DNA of 11,806 nucleotides from Bacteroidales bacterium (GCA_004552385.1 SFOL01000052.1:1-11806), one strand, 5' to 3'; positions 1-7,296 are shown, numbered from the stretch's first letter. The notes: generated by a model from the letters alone, not told the origin. Numbers and translations: made by a program.

Positions 1-305
1 ATTGTCTCAAAGAAGTAATCGCAAAGGTGGTGGTAAAACTTACGCTCTATCTCTCTTCTCTCTTTTTCACCCTTCTCGGGGAACACTATCTGGAGGTTCT
101 TGCGCACCACGCCCTTTCTGTACCCTATTAAGCGGTAGAGTATCAGATACGTTATGTCCGCAAAAACATATAGCACCCGCAGCGGCAGGTGCGAGAAGGC
201 TCTTACGCAATGACGCCCCACTCGTCCCCAGAACCCGAGGGGCGGGATGTTTCTTCCGTTTTGGCTAACCCCGTCTGGCAGGGAGGACGTTTTGTTTTCT
301 GACAT
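1..305 (-). CDS. Lipid A biosynthesis (LpxL/HtrB-type) acyltransferase, N-terminal part
   Basis: This is the first 101 residues of a minus-strand gene whose C-terminus lies beyond the window edge. Enzymes of this family transfer a fatty acyl chain from acyl-ACP to the lipid A precursor at the inner membrane. Seen: after a polar start (MSENKTSSCPDG) come a hydrophobic stretch at about residues 43-63 (LPLRVLYVFADITYLILYRL), then GYRKGVVRKNLQIVFPEK and a segment ending KFYHHLCDYFFET. From memory, Bacteroidetes lipid A acyltransferases have this order of elements: a membrane segment, a YR..VVRKNL..SFPEK motif and an RKFYxHxCDxxxE motif. The catalytic HX4D/E motif should follow just past the edge and cannot be checked. 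The start is the ATG at 303-305, the only in-frame Met seen before the conserved part. It begins 36 nt after the GT2 stop on the same strand, so the two are probably co-transcribed. Confidence 0.85.
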   Translation of the reverse strand, partial: MSENKTSSLPDGVSQNGRNIPPLGFWGRVGRHCVRAFSHLPLRVLYVFADITYLILYRLIGYRKGVVRKNLQIVFPEKGEKERREIERKFYHHLCDYFFET

Positions 306-341
306 TTCTTTTTTGCTTATTCCGATGCCGCGAATATATGC

Positions 342-1202
342 TTATTTTCCCCTTAAAATATCCTCCCGCATCTCTTTGTCGGACTTGATGATGCCGTTGT
401 ACGTCCACGTCTTGCCCTCTTTTTTAGTTATCTCAATGCGCTTCTTGTTTGCCGCCACCCCTTCGGCGTTTTTGTACGGGCGGGCGTGGTCAAGGTGCAG
501 AGCAACCGTTGAATACGCAATTTGCACAGGCTTCACTCCGCTGTTTTTCAGTCGCAGACCGAACTCGTAGTCCTGCCCTCCGTAGTGCATGTCCTCGTCA
601 AAGCCGTTCACCTTCATGGCGTCTTCACGCCAGCACGACGAGTTGCAGCCATTGAATGTTTTCGGTCTGGGCGTCAGTGCGTTAATGGCTGACGATATGA
701 TTCTGCTGCGCGTCAGTTTGAGCATCTTATAGGTTAATGGTTGGCCATGCCTCAACAGCCACATGGGCGAGAATGGAGCACCGTCCGCCACGTCTTGGCC
801 CGTCAACATTGTGCTTACCGGCATCGTCAGCTTGAAGTATCCGCCCGAGAGGTAAGTACCTTTGCGGGCCATGCGCTTGTGCGTCTCCACAAAGTCCGCC
901 CGCGGAATGCAGTCCTGGTCCGTGAATATAAGGTAGTCCGACTCTGCTGCTGAGATCGCTTTGTTCAGTATCTCAGACTTCTGGAACCCGCGGTCGGTGT
1001 GCCATACGTGCTTTATCGGAAGCCGCCCGCTGAAGCTATCCACCAGTAGGCGCGTCTCCTCTCCGCTGCCGTCGTCAGCCACTATCACCTCGTCGGGCAT
1101 GACGGTCTGGCCTTCGTAGCCTGTTAGCGTCAGCTTCAGCCACCGCGGATTGTTGTAAGTCGATATTATAACGCACGTTTTTATCGTGATGTCATCTTTC
1201 AT
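342..1202 (-). CDS. Family 2 glycosyltransferase
   Basis: A 286-residue cytoplasmic glycosyltransferase that should move a sugar from a nucleotide-sugar donor to a growing surface glycan; donor and acceptor are unknown. Seen: a GT-A start at residues 10-20 (CVIISTYNNPR), VIVADDGS at about 39-46 with Asp43 and Asp44 for nucleotide binding, a DXD-type metal motif TDQD at 94-97, and a C-terminal acceptor part with FNGCNSSCWRED (183-194) followed by GFDEDMHYGGQDYEFGLRL (200-218), which carries the usual catalytic acidic residues. This second part resembles the Glyco_transf_7C region of galactosyltransferase or chondroitin-synthase-like GT2 enzymes. There is no membrane segment. Length is normal for a single-domain GT2. 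The gene lies 36 nt upstream of the lipid A acyltransferase and diverges from the GT4/GT10 pair, which points to lipopolysaccharide or related glycan synthesis. Confidence 0.9.
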   Translation of the reverse strand: MKDDITIKTCVIISTYNNPRWLKLTLTGYEGQTVMPDEVIVADDGSGEETRLLVDSFSGRLPIKHVWHTDRGFQKSEILNKAISAAESDYLIFTDQDCIPRADFVETHKRMARKGTYLSGGYFKLTMPVSTMLTGQDVADGAPFSPMWLLRHGQPLTYKMLKLTRSRIISSAINALTPRPKTFNGCNSSCWREDAMKVNGFDEDMHYGGQDYEFGLRLKNSGVKPVQIAYSTVALHLDHARPYKNAEGVAANKKRIEITKKEGKTWTYNGIIKSDKEMREDILRGK

Positions 1203-1222
1203 CTTGTTTCTTGTTGTTTTAC

Positions 1223-1235
1223 GGCCTAATTTCGC
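1223..1235 (+). repeat. 13-bp direct repeat, copy 1
   Basis: GGCCTAATTTCGC recurs at 1304-1316 as GGCCTAAATTCGC, with one mismatch in 13. The copies are 81 bp apart and sit near the two ends of the divergent intergenic region, an arrangement that would suit operators or paired promoter elements. Confidence 0.6.
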
Positions 1236-1303
1236 AATAATTTCATATTAAGCCAAATCATTTCCACATACGGGCGGATTTTGAAGATTTTTTAGCGCAA
1301 TAT

Positions 1304-1316
1304 GGCCTAAATTCGC
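1304..1316 (+). repeat. 13-bp direct repeat, copy 2
   Basis: Second copy (GGCCTAAATTCGC) of the repeat first seen at 1223-1235. It contains the TAAATTCG candidate -7 element for the downstream GT4 gene, so the repeat may overlap that promoter. Confidence 0.6.
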
Positions 1317-1343
1317 GTGTCCATTTTCAAACTCTATTTGCTT

Positions 1344-2336
1344 ATGCACATCCTGATAGTCGCCGAGCGAGCTAAGCTTCCGGCCAATGGCTATGGTGGT
1401 CTCCATCGGATGGTATGGGGACTTGCCAAGGCTCTGTCAGACTTGGGCCACAAGGTCTCACTCCTTTGCGCCCGAGGTTCGAGTTGCCCATTCGCCAACG
1501 TCATTTGGCGCGACCCTTCAGTCCCCATCGCCGCACAAGTGCCCACAGGTGTTGATGTGGTGCACTTCAACGCCGCCCCGCCCGACGGTTTCGAGTTGCC
1601 TTACGTCGAGACCATACATGGTAACTTTAACAAGTCGTTCAGCCACAACGCCATTTTCGTCTCGGCCAATCATGCCGCCAGACACGGCAGCTCCCACTAT
1701 GTGTATAACGGCATAGACTGGGACGACCCCGAATACGCCAACCCCGACCTCTCTCCCCGAGCCTCCCGCCGTTACCATTTCCTTGGCAAGGCCGATTGGA
1801 AGGTCAAGAACCTCGCCGGGGCCATTGCTGTCGCCAAGAGTCTGCCCTCGGGTTCGACTCTTGACGTCATCGGAGGTCGGCGTTTCAGTTTCCATATGGG
1901 GCTTCGCTTCACGCTTTCGCAGCGGATAAAGTTCCATGGCATGGTGGCGGGCGAGCGCAAGTCCGCTCTCCTGCGCCAGTCGTCAGGCCTAATCTTCCCC
2001 GTCGTCTGGCATGAGCCTTTCGGCCTCGCCGTGGTCGAGAGCCTCTACATGGGTGCGCCTGTTTTCGCCACGCCCTATGGTGCTTTGCCCGAGATCGTCA
2101 CGCCCGAGGTCGGGCGCCTTTCCGACTCGAGGTCTCAGATGGTTTATGATATAACTCATGCCGACTTCTCGCCTCGCGTGTGCCACGAGTATGCGCGCGA
2201 CGTGTTCAACGCTCGCCGTATGGCGATGGGCTACGTGGCCAAATATGAGAAAGTTATCAACGGTGAGGTCTTGAACCCCGTCTTACCGGCCATTAAGACG
2301 TCGGCCTGCGAGTCCCTGGTTTGGAAAAATGAGTAA
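1344..2336 (+). CDS. Family 4 glycosyltransferase
   Basis: A 330-residue GT-B fold glycosyltransferase, probably cytoplasmic, adding a sugar to a surface glycan; donor unknown. Seen: N-terminal MHILIVAERA strand and a Gly-rich acceptor loop NGYGGLHRMVWGLA (about 15-28), a linker HFLGKADWKVKNLAGA (145-160) in the position of the usual G-R/K...K phosphate-binding residues, and the GT4 signature HEPFGLAVVESL (223-234) with the EX7E pair Glu224 and Glu232. The protein is somewhat short for GT4 (often 350-400), with a compact N-terminal domain. The frame stays open to a GTG at 1317, but the ATG at 1344 gives the standard GT4 beginning and is preferred. No Shine-Dalgarno is visible, as is usual in Bacteroidetes. 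The stop overlaps the start of the GT10 gene by 8 nt, so the two are translationally linked. Confidence 0.87.
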   Translation: MHILIVAERAKLPANGYGGLHRMVWGLAKALSDLGHKVSLLCARGSSCPFANVIWRDPSVPIAAQVPTGVDVVHFNAAPPDGFELPYVETIHGNFNKSFSHNAIFVSANHAARHGSSHYVYNGIDWDDPEYANPDLSPRASRRYHFLGKADWKVKNLAGAIAVAKSLPSGSTLDVIGGRRFSFHMGLRFTLSQRIKFHGMVAGERKSALLRQSSGLIFPVVWHEPFGLAVVESLYMGAPVFATPYGALPEIVTPEVGRLSDSRSQMVYDITHADFSPRVCHEYARDVFNARRMAMGYVAKYEKVINGEVLNPVLPAIKTSACESLVWKNE

Positions 2337-3366
2337 GGTTGTCAATGTGCTTATCGTGACGGGCTCCACGCCTCTCACGTCCAGACAGTTGCCTGGTGGG
2401 CGACCGTGCCTCGAGTCTTCTGGCCGGCTTTACCATTTTTTCTTCAATGCCATGCCCGATGGGCTGAGGCCCGACGCTGTCGTAGTTCGCAATAAGTGCC
2501 TACGGCAAGTCTGCCACTTCGACGTGGCGCCAGCCAACACCCTGCTCATGCTCAGCGAGCCGCCGTCAGTGTGCCTCTTCCCCGAGTCCTACACCCGCCA
2601 GTTTGGCCGCCTCCACACTTGCCAGGCGGGCATGAGCCGCCCAAACGCCCACTTCGGGCCTGCCGCGCTGCCCTGGTTCGTAGGCTTTGACGTGCAGGCT
2701 GGGCAAGACACGCGCTTCTCCATTTCCTATGACGATCTCGCGTCTTCCGCCCTGCCCGCCAAGTCTAAGCGGCTGTCTCTCATCACGAGCTCAAAATGCT
2801 TTACGCTCGGCCACGTCAAACGGCTTCGCTTTGTCCGCGGCCTGCTAAAGGCTTTCCCCGGGCAGATTGATGTCTTTGGCCGGGGGTTCAATGAGGTTGG
2901 CGACAAATGGGATGCCTTGGCGCCCTACAAGTACACCATTGCCATTGAGAACTGCCGCGCCGAGCACTATTGGACCGAGAAGTTGTCCGACGCCTTTCTT
3001 GCCGGATGCCACGTCGTCTATTCCGGCGCCCCCGACGTCCGCCGCTATTTCCCCGACGCGCCCATGACTGAGATTGACGTGACCAACCTCAGCTCTGCGT
3101 GCGCCGCCATCAGCCGTCTGCTCGACTCCGACCCCTACGATTCCGAGGTCGGGGCTTTGCGCCAGGCGCGCCGCGACGTCATGGACAAGTACAACATTTT
3201 CCGCCTTATCGCCGGTCATCTTGACCAGATGGATTTCGACATTCCTCGCGCCGATGGCGTCACGCTCAGCCCCATCGGAGCGGTGGCGGGCTTCCCGAAC
3301 GTCATCAACCACACTCTTGTCTGGCCTTTCTGGAAGGCTGTGGCGCGTCTCTCGCGCCTCTCTTGA
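2329..3366 (+). CDS. Family 10 glycosyltransferase (alpha-1,3/1,4-fucosyltransferase-like)
   Basis: A 345-residue protein predicted to transfer fucose from GDP-fucose to a GlcNAc or Glc unit of a surface glycan. Seen: the hallmark GT10 donor-binding block at residues 200-233, YKYTIAIENC followed by HYWTEKLSDAFLAGCHVVYSG, with the conserved Glu207-Asn208, Glu217-Lys218, Ala225-Gly226 and Gly233 of the FUT motif. Upstream, LLMLSEPPSVCLFPESY (72-88) matches the part of GT10 N-terminal domains that carries the catalytic Glu. The C-terminus ends in a Trp/Lys/Arg-rich helix (about 330-345, VWPFWKAVARLSRLS) that could dock on the membrane; the heptad repeats of the Helicobacter enzymes are absent. 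The ATG lies inside the preceding GT4 gene (8-nt overlap). Linkage and acceptor cannot be told from sequence, and fucose remains a family-level assignment. Confidence 0.85.
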   Translation: MSKVVNVLIVTGSTPLTSRQLPGGRPCLESSGRLYHFFFNAMPDGLRPDAVVVRNKCLRQVCHFDVAPANTLLMLSEPPSVCLFPESYTRQFGRLHTCQAGMSRPNAHFGPAALPWFVGFDVQAGQDTRFSISYDDLASSALPAKSKRLSLITSSKCFTLGHVKRLRFVRGLLKAFPGQIDVFGRGFNEVGDKWDALAPYKYTIAIENCRAEHYWTEKLSDAFLAGCHVVYSGAPDVRRYFPDAPMTEIDVTNLSSACAAISRLLDSDPYDSEVGALRQARRDVMDKYNIFRLIAGHLDQMDFDIPRADGVTLSPIGAVAGFPNVINHTLVWPFWKAVARLSRLS

Positions 3367-3441
3367 GGCCTCTCATGCCATCATTTGCCACTGCCACCCA
3401 TGGCGCAATGGATGTTCTATGCTGTGGCTCGAAAAAATCAT

Positions 3442-3449
3442 TATATTTG
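3442..3449 (+). promoter_or_regulatory. Bacteroidetes -7 promoter element for the dpp7 unit
   Basis: TATATTTG is a perfect match to the Bacteroidetes sigma-ABfr -7 consensus TAnnTTTG. It lies 66 nt upstream of the peptidase ATG at 3516 in a 149-nt gap. No good TTG/TTTG -33 element is seen at the expected distance, so strength is uncertain. It would start transcription at about 3456. Confidence 0.6.
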
Positions 3450-3457
3450 CCTTTATT

Positions 3458-3494
3458 GCGCCGAGGCGGGTGGTGCTCGCTGCCCGCCTTGCGC
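3458..3494 (+). other. Hairpin-forming inverted repeat in the dpp7 leader
   Basis: AGGCGGG (3464-3470) pairs with CCCGCCT (3483-3489) around a 12-nt loop, and the flanking GCGC (3458-3461) pairs with GCGC (3491-3494) across a small internal loop. It is not followed by a T-run, so it is unlikely to be a terminator. It begins nine bases after the -7 element, so it would form at or very near the 5' end of the peptidase mRNA. Confidence 0.55.
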
Positions 3495-3515
3495 CCATAA
3501 CTTCTTATATTTTAT

Positions 3516-5621
3516 ATGAAAAAGGCACTACTCTCTGTGGCCGCGCTTCTTGGTGTGGCCTCCTCAGCCCTCGCCGATGAGGGCATGTGGATTCTCAGCC
3601 TCCTCAGCAAGCACAACATCGACGTCATGAAGCAGGAGGGCTGCCGCCTGACGCCCGAACAAATCTACAGTGTCAACAACGGTTCCATCAAAGACGCCGT
3701 AATCATCTTCGGCGGCGGCTGCACTGGCGAGATCGTCTCCGACAATGGCCTCATTTTCACCAATCACCATTGCGGATACTCTTCCATTCAGCAACTCTCT
3801 TCCGTTGAGCATAACTATCTCCGCGACGGCTTCTGGTCGCGCTCCTTTAGCGAGGATCTGCCTGTCGACGGTCTTCAAGTGCGTTTCCTTAAGTCTTTTG
3901 ATGATGTCACCGCGGAGGTCATGAAGGGCGTCTCTGACGACATGGAACCCGCGGCGCGCATGGCTCTCATCAACAGCCATTGTGACGCCATTGCCAAAGA
4001 TGCCGCCGAGGGAGACTTCGTCGAGTCCTCGGTGGAGCGTTTCTTCGGCGGAAACCAGTATTTCCTCATTAAATATAAAGTCTTCAAAGATGTGCGCCTC
4101 GTCGGCACTCCTCCCGAGAGCATCGGTAAGTTCGGCCATGACACCGACAACTGGCAGTGGCCGCGCCACACGGGCGACTTCTCCATCTTCCGAGTCTATG
4201 CCGGCCCAGACAACGAGCCCGCAGCATATTCGGCTGACAATAAGCCTTTCAAGCCCCAGCACCACCTGCCGGTGTCTCTAAAAGGCATGAAGCCCGGCGA
4301 CTTCGCCATGACCGTCGGATACCCCGGATCCACCGACCGCTACGCCACTTCGTGGGACGTCAAGCAGATACGCGACGTGGAAAACGCCAGCCGAATCGAG
4401 CCGCGCGGCATCAAACAGAAGATTTGGCTCGAGGATATGCTTGCCGACCAGGCCATCTACATCAAGTACGCAAGCAAATATTCGGGCTCTACCAACTACT
4501 ACAAGAACAGCATCGGCATGAACCGAGGCATTGACAATCTCGACGTCATCGGCCGCAAAGAGGCTGAGCAGAAGGCTTTCAAGGCTTGGGTCAGGAAAAA
4601 CGGCGACAAGCAGCAAAAGAAAGTACTCAAAAAGCTCAAGTCTCTGACTGACGAGATGGAGCCCTTCTACAAGGGTATGTACTATTGGTTCGAGTGCCTG
4701 TGGAATGGCCCCGAGATTTTCAAGTTCGCATACCGAGTCAACAAGGCCGCCAAGAATCAAGACACTGCGGCCGTCATTGATGCCGCCAAAGCTTTCTACA
4801 AGGACTACAGCGTCAAGACCGACCGCCGCGCCACAGCGGCCCTTCTCGCCTACTACGCCTCGCATGTCGACTCTAAGTTCCATCCCGCATTCTTCAAGGG
4901 CGTGGCTCGCGAGGCCGCTTTCGCGCCTTTTGTCGACAAGCTTTTCGATGAGAGCATCGTGGCCGACTCCGCCCGCCTGCTCTCTGCCGCCCGCGCTGCC
5001 GACTTCGGGGCTATAACAGCCGACGTGGCCGTACGCTACGCCGATGACATCATGGGCGTGTATAGCCGCTCTATCGTCAAAGCTTCCGGCTCACTCGAAG
5101 AGCAACTCGATGATGCCAGGAGGATATACATGGCCGCCCGCATGCAGATGCAGCCCGAGCGATCCTTCTACTCCGACGCCAATTTCACTATGAGGCTCAG
5201 CTACGGCCAGGTAGGCGGATACTCCACTCCCGACACGACTTACGGCTTCTTTACCGACCTCGATGGCGTCATGGCCAAGGAGGACCCCGACAACTGGGAG
5301 TTCGTCGTCGACCCTAAGCTCAAAGCTCTCTACAAGGCCAAAGACTTCGGCAGCTACGCCGACCCCGACGGCAAAATGCACGTCTGCTTCATCACCAACA
5401 ATGACATCACTGGAGGCAACTCGGGCAGCCCCGTCATCAATGGCGACGGTGAGCTTATCGGCCTCGCTTTCGATGGCAACTGGGAGGCTATGAGCGGAGA
5501 CATCATTTTCGAGCCCACAGTCCAAAGGTGCATCTGCGTCGACGTCCGTTACGTCCTTTTTGTCATCGACAAGATTGGAGGGGCGCAAAATCTTATTGAC
5601 GAGCTCACTATCCGAAAATAA
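3516..5621 (+). CDS. dpp7: S46 family dipeptidyl peptidase, DPP7 type
   Basis: A 701-residue exported serine exopeptidase that removes dipeptides from the N-terminus of oligopeptides, probably in the periplasm or at the cell surface, feeding amino-acid uptake. Seen: a signal peptide (MKKALLSVAALLGVASSALA, predicted cleavage after residue 20); catalytic His85 in FTNHHCGY, Asp221 in RHTGDFSIFRVYAG and Ser636 in TGGNSGSPV; and the long helical insertion between them (about 280-560) typical of S46. Length is close to the roughly 710-720 residues of the Porphyromonas enzymes. In the literature on those enzymes, residue 673, 18 past the catalytic Ser, is Arg in DPP11 (acidic P1) and Gly in DPP7 (hydrophobic P1). 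Here position 654, also Ser+18, is Gly (LAFDGNW), favouring DPP7 specificity. It is first in a likely operon, 17 nt before tsaE, behind its own promoter element. Confidence 0.93.
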   Translation: MKKALLSVAALLGVASSALADEGMWILSLLSKHNIDVMKQEGCRLTPEQIYSVNNGSIKDAVIIFGGGCTGEIVSDNGLIFTNHHCGYSSIQQLSSVEHNYLRDGFWSRSFSEDLPVDGLQVRFLKSFDDVTAEVMKGVSDDMEPAARMALINSHCDAIAKDAAEGDFVESSVERFFGGNQYFLIKYKVFKDVRLVGTPPESIGKFGHDTDNWQWPRHTGDFSIFRVYAGPDNEPAAYSADNKPFKPQHHLPVSLKGMKPGDFAMTVGYPGSTDRYATSWDVKQIRDVENASRIEPRGIKQKIWLEDMLADQAIYIKYASKYSGSTNYYKNSIGMNRGIDNLDVIGRKEAEQKAFKAWVRKNGDKQQKKVLKKLKSLTDEMEPFYKGMYYWFECLWNGPEIFKFAYRVNKAAKNQDTAAVIDAAKAFYKDYSVKTDRRATAALLAYYASHVDSKFHPAFFKGVAREAAFAPFVDKLFDESIVADSARLLSAARAADFGAITADVAVRYADDIMGVYSRSIVKASGSLEEQLDDARRIYMAARMQMQPERSFYSDANFTMRLSYGQVGGYSTPDTTYGFFTDLDGVMAKEDPDNWEFVVDPKLKALYKAKDFGSYADPDGKMHVCFITNNDITGGNSGSPVINGDGELIGLAFDGNWEAMSGDIIFEPTVQRCICVDVRYVLFVIDKIGGAQNLIDELTIRK

Positions 5622-5638
5622 AGATTTTTATTACCATT

Positions 5639-6055
5639 ATGCCCTCTTTTACTGCGCGCACGGCCGAGGAAATGGATGCTATCGCCCCGGATGTCATTAA
5701 GGCCATCGGACCCAGCAGGGTCGTGGCAATGGATGCCCCTATGGGGGCGGGCAAAACCACCCTCGTCAAGGCTATTTGCAAGGCTCTCGGAACCCCGAGC
5801 GTGGTCAACAGCCCGACGTTCGCCATCATTAACGACTATGAGCTGCCTGGCGGCAAAGCAGTATACCATTTTGACCTCTACCGGCTCAAAAGTATCGAGG
5901 AGGCTTTCAATATGGGCTTCGATGAGTACTTCTACTCCGGAAACTACTGCTTTGTCGAGTGGCCCGCCATCGCCGAGGACATTCTGCCCGAAGATGCCAA
6001 AGTGCTCACCATAACGGTCAACCCCGACGGGTCGCGCACTGTGACGGTTAGTTGA
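5639..6055 (+). CDS. tsaE: tRNA threonylcarbamoyladenosine biosynthesis ATPase TsaE
   Basis: A 138-residue cytoplasmic ATPase that works with TsaB and TsaD to make N6-threonylcarbamoyladenosine at position 37 of ANN-decoding tRNAs; TsaE drives turnover of the complex. Seen: Walker A loop at about 33-41 (APMGAGKTT, with Lys39 and Thr40), the family motif VNSPTFAIINDY (56-67) corresponding to switch I, HFDLYRL (77-83), and FVEWPAIAEDILPED (105-119) with the Trp and Glu typical of the family. Length is normal. The ATG lies 17 nt after the peptidase stop and the stop is 13 nt before the next gene, so it is the middle gene of a three-gene unit. tsaE is normally a housekeeping gene, so the link to its neighbours may be only co-transcription. 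Confidence 0.95.
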   Translation: MPSFTARTAEEMDAIAPDVIKAIGPSRVVAMDAPMGAGKTTLVKAICKALGTPSVVNSPTFAIINDYELPGGKAVYHFDLYRLKSIEEAFNMGFDEYFYSGNYCFVEWPAIAEDILPEDAKVLTITVNPDGSRTVTVS

Positions 6056-6068
6056 TAATACGTCTGCC

Positions 6069-7250
6069 ATGGACTTCAAACTCACGCCCTGCGAAGAGAA
6101 GCTGGTGCTCCCACATTCCAAAAACTCCGTCACCATAGGCCTGCCGGCCGAGGACGGGGTGGGGGATACGAGGGTGCCGCTCACTCCGCAGGGCGTTGAG
6201 ATTCTGGTGGCGCAAGGTCACAGGGTCTTGGCCCAGCGCGGGCTCGGCATTGCCGCAAGGTTCTCCGATGAGAGCTACGCCAACGCCGGGGCGGAGATTG
6301 TTGACTCAGCCGATGCGGCTTTCAAGGCCGATATTGTGGTTAAAGTCTCGCCTCCCTCCGAGGGACAGTCGGAACTCGTGCGAAAAGGCCAGACCTTTGT
6401 GTGCCTCATCAACCGCAATGTGGCTGACGTCAGAGCTTTCCGGCGACTTGCCGAAAAAAAGGTCACTCTCGTAGCCGCCGATGTTATGACTGACGGGGAG
6501 TCGTCCGAGCCTGTCATGTCGCGAAGCCTTGGCGAGGTCGAGGGGGCTTTGGCCGTCACCACCGCCGCCCACCTGCTCGAACAGTCCGACGGGGGCAAGG
6601 GTGTCATAATAGGAGGAGTGACTGGAGTGCCGCCTACTGAGGTCGCGATAATAGGCGCTGACACTGCGGCCATATCCGCCGCCCGCGCGGCAGCCGCACT
6701 CGGAGCCAACGTCAAGGTGTTCGACACGTCTCATTCACTGTTGCAAAAACTTGAGTGGAAGATGTCGAGCCACGTCTTCACGTCCGTGCTCCACCCTCAG
6801 GCGCTTACCAAGGCCCTCAAATCCGCCGATGTCATTATCGGGACGCGACATGCCAATTCCGGACGGCAATATTTCTGCGTGCCGGCCGGCTATCTATCTC
6901 TCCTTAAGCACGGAGCTGTAATCATTGACCTCGACATCGTGGCCGGCGGGCGCACCGAGCTGTCGCTCCCAACCACGGTAGATGAGCCTGTGCTCCGCTC
7001 GCGCGGACTCTTTTTCCATTGTCTCCCGGATATTACGGCTCTCGTCCCTCACACTGCGTCAATTATCATCAGCGACATCATCTCGCCTGCTTTGTCACAA
7101 ATCGCGACAGACGGAGGAGTTGAGAACGCCGCGCGCTTAAACCCCTCAGTCGCATCTTCCATCGCCATATTCCGAGGGACGGTCACTAATAAAGACCTCT
7201 CAGTGCGCACCGGGCTTGAATATGTCGATGCGCGCCTGCTGCTCATTTAG
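6069..7250 (+). CDS. Alanine dehydrogenase / transhydrogenase-alpha-like protein, motifs degenerate
   Basis: A 393-residue protein of the alanine dehydrogenase/PntA N-terminal superfamily; the classical enzyme interconverts L-alanine and pyruvate with NAD(H). Seen: N-terminal TRVPLTPQGVEIL (34-46) with the substrate Arg at 35; VVKVSPP (90-96) with the conserved Lys at 92; family motif GGVTGVPPTEVAIIGADTAA (182-201); and a C-terminal domain with PHTASIIISDIISP, DGGVEN and RGTVTNKDL. Oddities: the dinucleotide loop, normally GxGxxG, reads GADTAA (196-201), so two glycines are missing; the catalytic Asp of the usual IDxGG motif appears replaced (DIVAGG, 289-294, giving Val291); and the usual His near residue 115 is not seen (INRN). 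It may be inactive, use another substrate or be regulatory. It starts 13 nt after tsaE. The fold is well supported, the activity is not. Confidence 0.8.
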   Translation: MDFKLTPCEEKLVLPHSKNSVTIGLPAEDGVGDTRVPLTPQGVEILVAQGHRVLAQRGLGIAARFSDESYANAGAEIVDSADAAFKADIVVKVSPPSEGQSELVRKGQTFVCLINRNVADVRAFRRLAEKKVTLVAADVMTDGESSEPVMSRSLGEVEGALAVTTAAHLLEQSDGGKGVIIGGVTGVPPTEVAIIGADTAAISAARAAAALGANVKVFDTSHSLLQKLEWKMSSHVFTSVLHPQALTKALKSADVIIGTRHANSGRQYFCVPAGYLSLLKHGAVIIDLDIVAGGRTELSLPTTVDEPVLRSRGLFFHCLPDITALVPHTASIIISDIISPALSQIATDGGVENAARLNPSVASSIAIFRGTVTNKDLSVRTGLEYVDARLLLI

Positions 7251-7296
7251 CGGGCGAATTGTTCCACCGCACGCTTTTACGCTTTATTAACATAAT

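Larger units (their letters stand above)
1203..1343. promoter_or_regulatory. Divergent intergenic region between two glycosyltransferase units
   Basis: This AT-rich stretch separates the minus-strand GT2 from the plus-strand GT4 and must hold promoters for both if each unit is transcribed separately. No perfect TAnnTTTG element is present. The closest on the plus strand are TAATTTCG at 1227-1234 and TAAATTCG at 1308-1315, each one mismatch from the Bacteroidetes -7 consensus. The second is the better placed for the GT4 start at 1344, but the upstream TTTG at 1280-1283 is 24 nt away, somewhat too far. The minus-strand promoter could not be assigned. Confidence 0.4.

Noticed and set aside
2..268. 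An 88-codon plus-strand frame at the window start
   Set aside because: The minus strand here encodes a recognisable lipid A acyltransferase N-terminus, and the plus-strand product resembles nothing.
1317..1343. GTG at 1317 as the start of the GT4 gene
   Set aside because: It adds nine residues before the conserved MHILIVAERA start, sits in the repeat/promoter region, and GTG starts are uncommon in this group.
3564..4265. A 233-codon minus-strand open frame opposite the dipeptidyl peptidase
   Set aside because: The plus-strand gene has all catalytic motifs; the antisense product is low-complexity Val/Asp/Glu and typical of complement reading of biased codons. The same reasoning removes the frames at 4278-4883, 5091-5588, 8540-9196 and 11060-11683 on the minus strand.
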